15,467 bases of DNA from Candidatus Aerophobota bacterium (GTDB lineage Bacteria > Aerophobota > Aerophobia > Aerophobales > B3-G15): contig JAUWJM010000024.1 of assembly GCA_030607715.1 (NCBI GenBank), positions 1 through 15,467 on the forward strand. The letters are read 5' to 3'. Positions 1-7,769 of this stretch are shown here, one piece after another. Position 1 is the stretch's first letter. Each line of letters starts with the position of its first letter. The notes under the pieces were generated by a model. The model was not told the origin of the DNA. It saw only the letters and a list, made by a program, of their open reading frames with translations, and made no database searches. A program made the position numbers and the translations under genes.

Positions 1-1032
1 GAGTGGACCTGGATAAGAGGTCAAGAGGGTGACCCTTATCGCTCAGGGCCTATTCCATCTCAAGAGAAGGTTGAAAGTCATATCTCTGAAAATTTAAGAA
101 CAAAAACAAAGGGAACGGGAGGAAAATTTACCGATTTTGTTCGTAAATACCTAACTAATGTAGCTGATAGATATTATGAGGAGGATTATTTTCCTGCTCA
201 GGTTTTTAAGTCAGGAGTTAATTGGCTTGAGAGAAATCAAGATGCAGAAAAATTCTTTCTTGTTCTTGATTCCTTTGATCCTCATGAGCCCTGGGATCCA
301 CCTACCTCCTATAGAAAACTCTATGACCCTGACGATGATACTATTGATTTTTTGGCTTCTCTTTATGGTAGGGCTGATCAAATTAGCCCACGCATATTAA
401 AACGTCTTAGAGCAAACTATGCTGGAGAAGTAACCTTAGTAGATCGCTGGTTTGGTTACTTTCTCGAAAAAATGAAAAATCTTGGGATGATGGATAATAC
501 CTTAATCGTTGTGATATCCGACCATGGACATTGCATCGGTGAGCATAACATAGTTGGAAAACAAGGTCATCCTATGCCTCGAGAGATCGCTGACTTAGTT
601 CTAATGATTCGTCATCCAAAAAAAGAGGGAGCAGGGATGGTTTGTGATAGTTTAATTTATAATTATGATTTACCGGCTACTATTCTTGCCAGATTAGGGA
701 TAAAGCCAGAGAAATCAATGGATGGAAAGGATGTCTGGCCTTTAGCTTTGGGTAAAAAAGAGGAGATATACGATCATATTACCTGTGGATGGGGACCATT
801 TGTTATGGTTCGTGATAAACATTACTGGTATAATGCTTATCTTTGGGGAGAAGCTCCTCTTCTTTATGACCTAAAAAAAGATCCAAAATTGGAGAAAAAT
901 ATTGCTAAGGAGCATCCGAATATCTGCGAGCGGATGAAAAATTTAGCCGTTGCTGATGCTGGTGGTAAGATTCCAGACTTTTTAAGAAAAATAACAGGTG
1001 CGCCTGGATGCAGTCCACTTTTGGCAGAGTAA
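1..1032 (+). CDS. Sulfatase (alkaline phosphatase superfamily), 5'-truncated by window edge
   Basis: The frame is open from base 1 to the TAA at 1030-1032, giving 343 residues, so this is the C-terminal two thirds of a sulfatase. Visible family motifs are FDPHEPW near residue 91, the segment starting ANYAGEVTLVD near 138, and SDHG with D174/H175, followed by GEH and K187. In type I sulfatases the DHG Asp and the downstream Lys help bind the metal and the sulfate ester. The N-terminal C/S-x-P-x-R signature that matures to formylglycine lies upstream of the window, so the maturation type and any signal peptide cannot be judged. The likely role is hydrolysis of sulfate esters on carbohydrates. 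The two anion transporters downstream fit sulfate handling, but the exact substrate is unknown. Confidence 0.9.
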   Translation, partial: EWTWIRGQEGDPYRSGPIPSQEKVESHISENLRTKTKGTGGKFTDFVRKYLTNVADRYYEEDYFPAQVFKSGVNWLERNQDAEKFFLVLDSFDPHEPWDPPTSYRKLYDPDDDTIDFLASLYGRADQISPRILKRLRANYAGEVTLVDRWFGYFLEKMKNLGMMDNTLIVVISDHGHCIGEHNIVGKQGHPMPREIADLVLMIRHPKKEGAGMVCDSLIYNYDLPATILARLGIKPEKSMDGKDVWPLALGKKEEIYDHITCGWGPFVMVRDKHYWYNAYLWGEAPLLYDLKKDPKLEKNIAKEHPNICERMKNLAVADAGGKIPDFLRKITGAPGCSPLLAE

Positions 1033-1050
1033 AGTTAGATCTGGTATAAT
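1021..1050 (+). promoter_or_regulatory. Predicted sigma70-type promoter with extended -10
   Basis: TTGGCA at 1021-1026 matches the -35 consensus at 5 of 6 bases. After 18 bp comes TATAAT at 1045-1050, preceded by TGG, which gives an extended -10 (TG-N-TATAAT). It overlaps the last codons of the sulfatase and faces the membrane-protein operon. A transcript would start near 1057, leaving a leader of about 205 nt before the next start codon. This is a motif-based prediction only. Confidence 0.6.
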
Positions 1051-1263
1051 GTTGTAAATAAAATAGTGACGAATATAGTTGATATTAAGGGCCTGACAAA
1101 AAATTTATATGTAGTATATATACATAGTGACATAGTTATCTATATTGCTATTACAGCTCCATTTTCCATTCTTTTACCCATTAGCCACTTGCCTTTTGCC
1201 ACTTCTCTTGACCTATCAGATAAAATTATCTATAATTCAAAAAAGATTTGCAAGGTTTAAAAA
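1033..1263 (+). other. Intergenic leader before the membrane operon
   Basis: I see no convincing gene here. The stretch begins with the predicted promoter and contains TAAAATAGTGAC at 1059-1070, which recurs inverted at 11784-11795 and 14549-14560. A second ATAGTGAC lies at 1124-1131. A 64-codon GTG-started frame at 1066-1260 has no ribosome binding site and no recognisable family. No rho-independent terminator for the sulfatase is evident, so read-through into the next operon is possible. Confidence 0.4.
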
Positions 1264-1815
1264 ATGATAGAATTATGGAATATTTTAGGATTGATAAGTC
1301 TTTTTGGGTTTATTATCTTAGCTATTCTTTCAGCAGTTATAGCCCTTACTGTAAAGAAAAAACCTGATCTTTATGTAATAAGCGCTGGAATCTTTCTCTT
1401 AATTTTTGTGGGAAGTACTATTTTTTTCCCTGGGGAAAAGAAAATTGCTGAGGAGATCGGTGTTCCTCAAGAAATATACTCCTTAGGCTTAGAAAGCGAG
1501 AAAGCAGGAACTTTTGATAGGGCAGAGAAATATTATGAAATAGTTCTGCGAATAGATCCTGAAAATGAAAAAGCTATGAAGAGACTTGAGCTTATAGGAA
1601 GAAGAGAGATAGTTCTCACTTTTTTGGAACGAGGAAAAAGATTGATAAGGAAGGGCAAATTTATCCAGGCTCTGGTAAGGTTGAAAATGGCGGAAAGCAT
1701 TGCTTCTGGCCTGGATGCATTGAAGGAGGACCCTCCTTTGAAAGACAAAATAAAACTGCAGATTAAAAGAGCTCAAGAATTTATAAGTGAAAAGAAAAAT
1801 GGATTTTCTCACTAA
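1264..1815 (+). CDS. Membrane-anchored TPR-like protein
   Basis: The 183-residue product has two hydrophobic segments near residues 6-29 and 36-55, followed by a soluble, charged helical part. Residues from about 77 read like a tetratricopeptide unit: an AGTFDRAEKYY helix, then VLRIDPENEKAMKRL. The later GKFIQALVRLKMAE stretch resembles a second degenerate unit. TPR units bind other proteins, so a scaffold or assembly role at the membrane is plausible; no enzymatic motif is visible. The start is supported by a GCAAGG-like site about 7 nt upstream of ATG. The gene heads a tightly packed set and overlaps the next frame. The specific function is unknown. Confidence 0.7.
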   Translation: MIELWNILGLISLFGFIILAILSAVIALTVKKKPDLYVISAGIFLLIFVGSTIFFPGEKKIAEEIGVPQEIYSLGLESEKAGTFDRAEKYYEIVLRIDPENEKAMKRLELIGRREIVLTFLERGKRLIRKGKFIQALVRLKMAESIASGLDALKEDPPLKDKIKLQIKRAQEFISEKKNGFSH

Positions 1816-2248
1816 GATTTATTTAAGGTATATCTTAAAGCGAGACAGAGAGGCTTCTTTTTTTTCTTTTCTTTTTTTTCTATTAACCATTCTCACTTCT
1901 CGATTAACAGTGATGTGGGTAGAAGCGGGAAGGCCTTTGCTTAAGTTTTTTATGGTGTATGATTATCATATTCATCACTTTTACCTGGGTATATTTCTTT
2001 TAATTGTCTCTAACTTACTATCTTTAGCGAGAAACAAAAATGAATGGGAACGGGAAATTAAAATACTAAATAGCATTTTATTTGGAATAGGATTAGGTTT
2101 CATAACTGATGAGTTTAGTTTACTTTTAACTATGGAATTCGATATAAAGGGAGATTACTGGGCTTCTCATTCCTATTATCTTATGGCACTGCTAAGCGGG
2201 ATATTTGTTTTTATTTTGCTTTTTAAGAAAAAAGAGAGAAATTTATGA
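1799..2248 (+). CDS. Unknown polytopic membrane protein with HIHH motif
   Basis: I do not recognise a named family. The product is 149 residues if translation starts at the ATG at 1799. An in-frame GTG at 1787 would add four residues, and neither start has a strong Shine-Dalgarno site. About four hydrophobic segments are visible, near residues 20-40, 50-72, 88-104 and 125-145. The segment YDYHIHHFYLG near residue 54, followed by a glycine-rich GIGLGF and TDEF, looks like a conserved polar signature inside the membrane, possibly metal-binding; that is inference. The frame overlaps the TPR gene by 17 nt and shares the four bases ATGA with the next gene, so the three are probably translated together. 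Confidence 0.7.
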   Translation: MDFLTKIYLRYILKRDREASFFSFLFFLLTILTSRLTVMWVEAGRPLLKFFMVYDYHIHHFYLGIFLLIVSNLLSLARNKNEWEREIKILNSILFGIGLGFITDEFSLLLTMEFDIKGDYWASHSYYLMALLSGIFVFILLFKKKERNL

Positions 2249-3015
2249 AAAATAAACCATCAGTAGGTAAGACTTTAAAATTTTGTTTAAGTAATGCTTA
2301 TAATAACCTTGGAAAGGTTATTCTTGCCAATTTAGCCTGGACAGTTTGCTTTATTCCCTGTCTTCTCATCGGGATGCAGATCAAACAAAACTTCTCCCCT
2401 CTAATGTTTTTAGCTTTGGTGGTTAGTGTTCTACTAACCTCACCTATTCTGGGAGGAATATTTTATCTATGTCAAAAAATCGTCTTGAACGATCCTTACA
2501 TGGGGATGAAAGATTTTTTCACTGGAATTAAAAAATACTGGAAAAAAAGCCTACTCCTGCTTATCACCTCTTTAACCATCCCTGCACTTATCGTAGGAGC
2601 GCTGATCTTTTATGGTCAGGTAGCAAAAACTCACTCCACAGGTATCATTTTATGGGTTATAAGCCTTTGGGCTCTTATTTTCTTCTTATTGATGCAGGTT
2701 TACTTTTTCCCCCTTATGATTACTCAAAAAATGAGTTTTGGGACAATCTTAAAAACCTCCCTGCTTTTAGCCTTAGACAATGTTGGATTTATAATGATAA
2801 TTGTTTTAGTGGAGCTTGCATTCCTTCTTCTTTTTTCTCTCACTGGAATTATCTTTATTGGGGGCGTTAGCACAATTTGCTTACTTCAGACCAATGCCTT
2901 TACTGAGCTTTCCCAGAAGTATACTGGAGAGATAATGAGAAAAGAGAGAAAGAGAGAGAAAAAAAATGTAAAGCAACTTTTCCGGGAAATTTTCACGCCA
3001 TGGAGATACGATTAA
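2245..3015 (+). CDS. DUF624/YesL-like integral membrane protein
   Basis: The 256-residue protein has about five or six hydrophobic segments and a basic C-terminal tail rich in Lys and Arg. The N-terminal pattern, with a soluble A-x-x-N-x-G-K stretch leading into LANLAWTVCFIPC, resembles the DUF624/YesL family, which is often found beside carbohydrate ABC transporters and whose role is not settled. The start codon overlaps the previous stop as ATGA, indicating translational coupling. The family call rests on overall pattern rather than a unique motif, so it is tentative. That the frame is a real membrane protein is much more secure. Confidence 0.75.
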   Translation: MKNKPSVGKTLKFCLSNAYNNLGKVILANLAWTVCFIPCLLIGMQIKQNFSPLMFLALVVSVLLTSPILGGIFYLCQKIVLNDPYMGMKDFFTGIKKYWKKSLLLLITSLTIPALIVGALIFYGQVAKTHSTGIILWVISLWALIFFLLMQVYFFPLMITQKMSFGTILKTSLLLALDNVGFIMIIVLVELAFLLLFSLTGIIFIGGVSTICLLQTNAFTELSQKYTGEIMRKERKREKKNVKQLFREIFTPWRYD

Positions 3016-3140
3016 AAGGGTTCTGATAAAGTGGCACTATGATTAGAAGTATAGCATAGAATAAGGCAAAACCTACCAAGCTTATCTTCAAACCAAAGAT
3101 AATCTCTGCGCTATCGGTGGTTAAGTTTTGATAATACCTG
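2993..3140 (-). pseudogene. Possible decayed membrane-protein C-terminus, opposite strand
   Basis: Read on the minus strand, the gap between the DUF624-like gene and the symporter stays open and ends at a TGA (complement of 2993-2995). It encodes a polar stretch ending NLTTDSAE, then a strongly hydrophobic run of about 24 residues (FGLKISLVGFALFYAILLII), then VPLYQNPF. This looks like the last transmembrane helix and tail of a lost gene. There is no start codon or ribosome site and it overlaps the upstream gene by 23 nt. It could equally be chance openness in AT-rich DNA. Confidence 0.25.
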
Positions 3141-3162
3141 TAAGATAATAAAGGACAAATGA

Positions 3163-4782
3163 ATGACGCGTGGAACTCAGAATGAGGTTGAAAAAAAGAA
3201 CTTTTTTGATGGTAAGATATTTTGGCTGATTGTAGGATTTTCTATTTTTGCTCTTATTGCCTTTGTCATTCCCACTCCTAAGAGCCTAATAAGAGTTGTG
3301 GATGAATATGGATTTGCTAAGGCTATGATAAAAATGGGGGTTGCCAATAGTATTTCTCAAGCTGCCTGGAAAGCAAAAGTGATCTTGGGTATTATTCCTA
3401 TGGCTACCATATTTTTCACTACCGAAGCCTTGCCTATCGGCCTGGTAGGTATTCTCATGCCTTTACTTGCTTATTTCTTTCATTTGCTTCCTAAATCGGA
3501 AATTGGCAAAACCTTTTGTGGAGATGCCCCTCTTTTTCTTTTAGGTGTTCTGGGTATGGGAGTAGTTGTTACAGAAGTAGGACTACATAAACGCTTGGCC
3601 AGCTGGATTTTGGGATGGGTAAAGGGATTTAAAAAACCAATTTTTGTTTTGGCTATCTCTATGGCTTTTCTAAGTTCATTTGTATCCGCTCATGCTATAG
3701 CAGCATTTATGACCCCTGTTATGGTCATCATATATTTTGGAGCAGTAAAAGGTGCTAATAGGAAAGGAGAGATAAAAAACGATCCAAATTTAGCTAAACT
3801 TCTCCTCTTTACCCTCTGTTTCAGCCTCAATGTAGGTGGAGTCGGCTCGCCGGCCGCTGGTGGTCGTAATGCCATTATGATGGGCTTATTCAGTGATTAC
3901 AATGTCCCTATGAGTTGTAGTCAATGGATGTCCTATGGTTTTCCCCTGGTTCCTGTGCTTGCTGCAGTTGTAGTCGGTTATTTACTTTTTGTATTTCGCA
4001 AAACAAAGGTTAAGGATCTAACTCCCGGGCTTGAAGCGGTGAAAAAGGAAAATAAAGAGATGGGACCGATGAAGTTCAAGGAAATAGCAGTTTTTATAAT
4101 GATGTTAACAATTCTTTTTCTTTGGATAACTCAAAGTAAAACTCTGGGGTTAGGTGGACCGGCTCTTCTCGCCCTTTTTATTCCCATTATCCTACGAATT
4201 GTAAAATGGAAGAAACTCCTGGCCAACATTTCCTGGAATGCCTGGTTTATGTATTGCGGAGCACTAACTATGGGCATCTTGCTGAAGGATAGTGGAGCTG
4301 CGCTCTGGTTGGCCAAATTCTTTCTGAATGGTCTTCAGCAAATAGGGGCAAATGGACATGCATCATTATTAATAGGAACAAGTCTTTTTTCCGGAGTTAT
4401 GACTAATTTTATGAGTGATGCTGCTACTACCGCTCTTTTGGGACCAAATGTCCTTCCCATGGGGATTTTCTCTGGAGGTGTGGGTGAGCCCTGGGCCATT
4501 GGATTATTCACAGCTTTTGCAACCTCCTTTGCACATTTTCTCATCGTCGGAACACCCAATAATGCTATCATTTATGCCCTTGCTTTTTACCCCGATACTA
4601 AAAAAAGGATGATTCGCCCTATTGACTTTGTAAAATATGGGTTAATTCTATGGTTTCTCTGTATGATCATTTTATGGGTAGTTGGTTTATTCATATTTAG
4701 TTTTGTTGGCTTCCCTCCTGGAATCACTGAAACAGCTAAGGCCGTTCTTGAGGCGACAAAGACAAACTTACCTATACCTTAA
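3163..4782 (+). CDS. DASS/SLC13-type anion:sodium symporter
   Basis: The 539-residue polytopic protein has the inverted-repeat layout of the divalent anion:Na+ symporter family (CitT/SdcS/INDY type), which imports dicarboxylates, citrate or sulfate. The two halves carry SAHAIAAFMTP near residue 173 and MSDAATTALLGP near 416, at the places where classical members have the S-N-T motifs. GGVGSPAAGGRNAI (near 225) and VGTPNNAIIYALAF (near 463) match the family's re-entrant loops. Both SNT motifs are altered (SAH and SDA), which may change substrate or ion coupling. AAAGGA about 7 nt upstream supports the ATG. Placement between a sulfatase and a TauE-like carrier suggests an anion such as sulfate, but this is inference. 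Confidence 0.85.
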   Translation: MTRGTQNEVEKKNFFDGKIFWLIVGFSIFALIAFVIPTPKSLIRVVDEYGFAKAMIKMGVANSISQAAWKAKVILGIIPMATIFFTTEALPIGLVGILMPLLAYFFHLLPKSEIGKTFCGDAPLFLLGVLGMGVVVTEVGLHKRLASWILGWVKGFKKPIFVLAISMAFLSSFVSAHAIAAFMTPVMVIIYFGAVKGANRKGEIKNDPNLAKLLLFTLCFSLNVGGVGSPAAGGRNAIMMGLFSDYNVPMSCSQWMSYGFPLVPVLAAVVVGYLLFVFRKTKVKDLTPGLEAVKKENKEMGPMKFKEIAVFIMMLTILFLWITQSKTLGLGGPALLALFIPIILRIVKWKKLLANISWNAWFMYCGALTMGILLKDSGAALWLAKFFLNGLQQIGANGHASLLIGTSLFSGVMTNFMSDAATTALLGPNVLPMGIFSGGVGEPWAIGLFTAFATSFAHFLIVGTPNNAIIYALAFYPDTKKRMIRPIDFVKYGLILWFLCMIILWVVGLFIFSFVGFPPGITETAKAVLEATKTNLPIP

Positions 4783-4825
4783 GTCTTTCTTTAATGATTT
4801 GGATAACTAAACTTACTTCTATTCA

Positions 4826-4878
4826 GACTACCAGACTATAAGACTATAAGACTACAGGACTAATAGACTATGGACTAT
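4826..4878 (+). repeat. 8-bp-period GACTA tandem repeat
   Basis: GACTA begins at 4826, 4834, 4842, 4850, 4858, 4866 and 4873, giving five intervals of exactly 8 bp and a last one of 7. The unit is close to AGACTATA. The array ends five bases before the start codon of the TauE-like gene and occupies the place where its ribosome binding site should be. Confidence 0.85.
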
Positions 4879-4882
4879 TTTA

Positions 4883-5782
4883 ATGATCAATTTTAGCCTT
4901 ATTGGATTAGGCTTTATTATCGGTATCCTTTCAGGCTTATTTGGAGTAGGAGGTGGTTTTCTGCTTGTACCTATGTTAAATGTAGCTTTTAATATCCCTT
5001 ATAACATCGCTGTAGGTAGCAGTCTCGCACAAATGGTAGGAACATCTGCTGCAGCCAGCTTAAAACATAGAGGCTACGGACACATAGACTATAAGCTCGC
5101 TGGTTTTACCTTGTTAGGTTCGATAGCAGGGGTAGAATTGGGAGCACGAGTTCTAATGTGGCTAAAAGGGTTAGGGACTGTTGCAATTCATAGTCATTCG
5201 ATTAGTGAAATGTACCTTTGGGTAAATGTAATCTATATAACCCTTCTCTTCCTTGTAGGGATTTCTATGTTTATTGAAAGTAAAAAGGCAAAGAAGAGAG
5301 CTCCTCGAGGAGGAGTAGTGGAAACCAAATTTTCCCAAAAAATTCAAAGCACAAGAATTCCACCAAACATTTCCTTACCTATTTCTAAAATAAACTCTAT
5401 TTCTATCTGGAGTTTAATTGGTCTAGGATTCGGAGTGGGAATGCTCTCTGGACTTTTAGGGATAGGAGGAGGTTTTGTTATGAGTCCTTCTTTAATTTAC
5501 CTAATTGGAATTCCTACAAGCATAGCTATAGGAACAGATCTTTTTCAAATTATGTTCACCTCAGGATACGGAGCTTTAACTCATTTTTTAAAGGGTAATG
5601 TAGATTTTGTGCTGGTCGCTTATATTTTATCCGGTTCATTAATTGGCTCTCAATTAGGGGCTGTATTAAACAAAAAACTAAGGGGAGCTCATATAAGGTA
5701 CTACTTTTCCTTGGTTATCTTCATCGCTATAGGAATTATCTTAGTTAAGTTCTTTTTTAATATTGGTTACCTGGGAGGTTAA
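4883..5782 (+). CDS. TauE/SafE (DUF81) family anion exporter
   Basis: The 299-residue protein shows the internal duplication of the TauE/SafE family. Each half starts with a glycine-rich helix (SGLFGVGGGF near residue 17; SGLLGIGGGF near 189). Each continues with IAVGSSL or IAIGTDL, then a GSxxGxxLGA segment. Family members move sulfonates, sulfoacetate, sulfite or related anions, mostly outward across the inner membrane. A long polar loop with Lys and Arg separates the halves near residues 130-170. There is no clear Shine-Dalgarno sequence; the start follows the 8-bp repeat array. With the upstream sulfatase and DASS carrier it may help dispose of sulfur oxyanions, but its substrate cannot be read from sequence. 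Confidence 0.9.
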   Translation: MINFSLIGLGFIIGILSGLFGVGGGFLLVPMLNVAFNIPYNIAVGSSLAQMVGTSAAASLKHRGYGHIDYKLAGFTLLGSIAGVELGARVLMWLKGLGTVAIHSHSISEMYLWVNVIYITLLFLVGISMFIESKKAKKRAPRGGVVETKFSQKIQSTRIPPNISLPISKINSISIWSLIGLGFGVGMLSGLLGIGGGFVMSPSLIYLIGIPTSIAIGTDLFQIMFTSGYGALTHFLKGNVDFVLVAYILSGSLIGSQLGAVLNKKLRGAHIRYYFSLVIFIAIGIILVKFFFNIGYLGG

Positions 5783-5920
5783 ACCTTAGGTTGCAATGGA
5801 CAGGAAGGATCCGATACAAACTATAGATACTTGCATTTTTTACCCTCCCTTATTGAAAAATCTCTTATCTTTTTGATCAATTCTGAGTTTTGCATATCTT
5901 CTCAGATTTGATTGAGGCAT

Positions 5921-6130
5921 TTCCCACCCACGTGTGAGGATCTTCTCTCAGCTCGTTATGCTCGAGAACATAACAATGCCAATATTCTCACTATGGGTGC
6001 CTGGAAAGTTGGTTTTCGTTTGGCAAAAGAAATAGTCAGAGTATGGCTTGAGACATCTTTTAGCAGAGAGGAAGATCATATAAGAAGGGTAAAAAAGATA
6101 ACTCAAGAAGAAAAATATTTCTCAAAATAG
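5921..6130 (+). pseudogene. C-terminal remnant of RpiB/LacAB-type sugar-phosphate isomerase
   Basis: The frame reads SARYAREHNNANILTMGAW, then a helix of type GFRLAKEIVRVWLET, then RRVKKITQEE. This matches the last 60 or so residues of RpiB-family isomerases, which interconvert ribose 5-phosphate and ribulose 5-phosphate or the allose and galactose equivalents. The usual N-terminal half of about 80 residues, with the nucleotide-like fold and the GTG active-site loop, is absent. The 130 bp upstream show no trace of it in any frame I read. The only possible start is a TTG with no ribosome site. It is best read as a truncated gene, lying just before intact araD. Confidence 0.75.
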
Positions 6131-6165
6131 GATGTTATTTCTTTATAAATAATGGGGGGTAAAAT

Positions 6166-6852
6166 ATGTTAGAGGAGTTAAAAGATGCTGTATTGGAGGC
6201 AAATTTAGAACTTCCAAAGAGAAATTTAGTGATATATACCTGGGGCAATGTTAGTGGTGTAGATAGAGATAAAGGAATGATTGTTATAAAACCAAGTGGC
6301 GTTCCATATAAAGGAATGAAAAGAGAGCACCTGGTTGTAGTAGATTTTAATGGTAAAGTGGTAGAAGGAACTTCTAAGCCCTCGGTGGATACGAAGACTC
6401 ATCTTGTCTTGTATCAAGCTTTTACAAATATAGGTGGAATAGTACATACTCATTCACCATGGGCGACTATGTGGGCTCAGGCATGCCGTCCAATATCCTG
6501 CTTTGGGACTACTCACGCTGATTACTTCTATGGTGAAATCCCCTGTACTGAAAAACTTACTCGTGAACAGATAAAAAATGATTATGAAAAAGAAACAGGT
6601 AATGTGATTGTTGAAAAGTTCAAGACACTCAACCCAGATTATATGCCTGGAGTTTTAGTTGCCAGCCATGGTCCGTTTACCTGGGGAAAAGATCCTTATT
6701 CAGCAGTTCATAATAGTGCTGTGTTAGAAGAGATAGCAAAGATGGCCTGGGGCACTCTTAGTTTAGCTCCCAAAGCATCTCCAATTTCATCTTACTTGCT
6801 CGAAAAGCACTTCTTCAGAAAGCATGGGCCCAACGCTTATTTTGGACAATGA
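6166..6852 (+). CDS. araD: L-ribulose-5-phosphate 4-epimerase
   Basis: The 228-residue protein aligns almost end to end with Escherichia coli AraD (231 residues), a class II aldolase-fold, metal-dependent enzyme making D-xylulose 5-phosphate from L-ribulose 5-phosphate. Shared blocks are [18 protein letters not shown], the metal site HTH (H94, H96), [10 protein letters not shown] with D119, SHGPFTWGK with H168, and VHNSAVLEE. Near the C-terminus the E. coli AYYGQ is AYFGQ here, so the residue aligned with the proposed catalytic Tyr229 is Phe226 (numbering from memory). GGGGGG ends 6 nt upstream of ATG. No araA or araB is in the window. Related UlaF/SgbE epimerases of ascorbate and xylulose pathways cannot be fully excluded. 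Confidence 0.93.
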   Translation: MLEELKDAVLEANLELPKRNLVIYTWGNVSGVDRDKGMIVIKPSGVPYKGMKREHLVVVDFNGKVVEGTSKPSVDTKTHLVLYQAFTNIGGIVHTHSPWATMWAQACRPISCFGTTHADYFYGEIPCTEKLTREQIKNDYEKETGNVIVEKFKTLNPDYMPGVLVASHGPFTWGKDPYSAVHNSAVLEEIAKMAWGTLSLAPKASPISSYLLEKHFFRKHGPNAYFGQ

Positions 6853-7106
6853 TAGTTTGAGCTTCAACTAAATTTCAAGTAATTATTCAGCCACGAATTT
6901 ACACGAATGGACGCAAATGTTATTAATTGCGGAAAGAGAAAAATCGAACAGAAAAGAATTATTAAATAATTATTCGCCATAGGTTTATCAAACGAGGTAA
7001 AAAGACGAACCTGAATAGTTACTAGAAACTAATAATTCTTTTTTCCTCATCATTTGAACCTTTCAGGAATTATTTAATCTGGATTTATCTCATCTTTTAC
7101 CCATAG
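6853..7106. other. Convergent intergenic region with a 13-bp inverted repeat
   Basis: This gap separates the 3' ends of araD and rex. AAAAGAATTATTA at 6952-6964 is a perfect inverted match to TAATAATTCTTTT at 7030-7042, the second arm running into a six-T tract. The 65-nt loop is long for a classical terminator. TAATTATTC also occurs directly at about 6889 and 6967. I see no gene here. Confidence 0.5.
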
Positions 7107-7742
7107 TTATACTTTTTCTTTATGCATTAAATAGTAAGCCAGAGTTTCAAGCTCCACAGCTATATCAACTGTCCTGACTTTAACATTTTCCGGAATATTT
7201 AAATACCGAGGAGAGAAATTCAAAATCGCTTCAATCCCTGCCCTTGCCAATTTATTAGCTATTTCCTGTGCGGACAAAGCAGGAGCCGTAATAATGGCAA
7301 TTCTAATTTTTTTTCTTCTTATTATCATTTCAATTTGGGAAATATCCTCAATTCTTACACCCTTGTATATCCGGCCTATTTTCTCTGGATCATTATCAAA
7401 GGCAATGGAAATTCGAAAGCCAAACTCCTCAAAACCTGGATAGTCAAGCAGGGCTGAGCCAAGTCTTCCTGCTCCAATCAAGACTATTTCCCATTTCTTG
7501 TATAAACCCAGAGCAAATTCAATCTCAGAGATAAGAAACTTCACATTATAGCCTACCCCTCTGGTTCCAAAATCCCCAAAGTAAGAAAGGTCCTTTCTTA
7601 CCTGAGCTGCCGAAACATAAATATTTTGAGCTAACTCATCAGAGGATACTGTTTCTATCCCCTCCTTGGCTAAATAATTCAGATTACGTAGATATAAAGA
7701 GAGCCGCTTGATGCTTTCTCTTGGAACTCGTATCTTTTTCAT
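7107..7742 (-). CDS. rex: Redox-sensing transcriptional repressor Rex
   Basis: The 211-residue product matches Rex over its full length. An N-terminal winged helix (residues 5-65) ends with [16 protein letters not shown] and TRGVGY, the DNA-recognition part. A Rossmann domain follows with GAGRLG at 90-95, then [10 protein letters not shown] near 114 and a C-terminal swap helix ([11 protein letters not shown]). Rex dimers bind DNA when NADH is low relative to NAD+ and leave when NADH rises, controlling fermentation and anaerobic genes. The gene lies 192 bp downstream of the hexuloisomerase but has its own promoter with a palindrome over the -10, suggesting autoregulation. The ribosome binding site is weak. 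Confidence 0.95.
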   Translation of the reverse strand: MKKIRVPRESIKRLSLYLRNLNYLAKEGIETVSSDELAQNIYVSAAQVRKDLSYFGDFGTRGVGYNVKFLISEIEFALGLYKKWEIVLIGAGRLGSALLDYPGFEEFGFRISIAFDNDPEKIGRIYKGVRIEDISQIEMIIRRKKIRIAIITAPALSAQEIANKLARAGIEAILNFSPRYLNIPENVKVRTVDIAVELETLAYYLMHKEKV

Positions 7743-7769
7743 TTTTTACTAACCCAAGCTGTATTTGCC

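Noticed and set aside
1066..1260. 64-codon GTG-started frame in the gap before the TPR gene
   Set aside because: It has no ribosome site, no family resemblance and an unlikely composition; its start coincides with a dispersed repeat.
5912..5920. TTG as true start of a short RpiB-like protein
   Set aside because: There is no ribosome site and the fold's N-terminal half is missing, so a truncated gene is the better reading.
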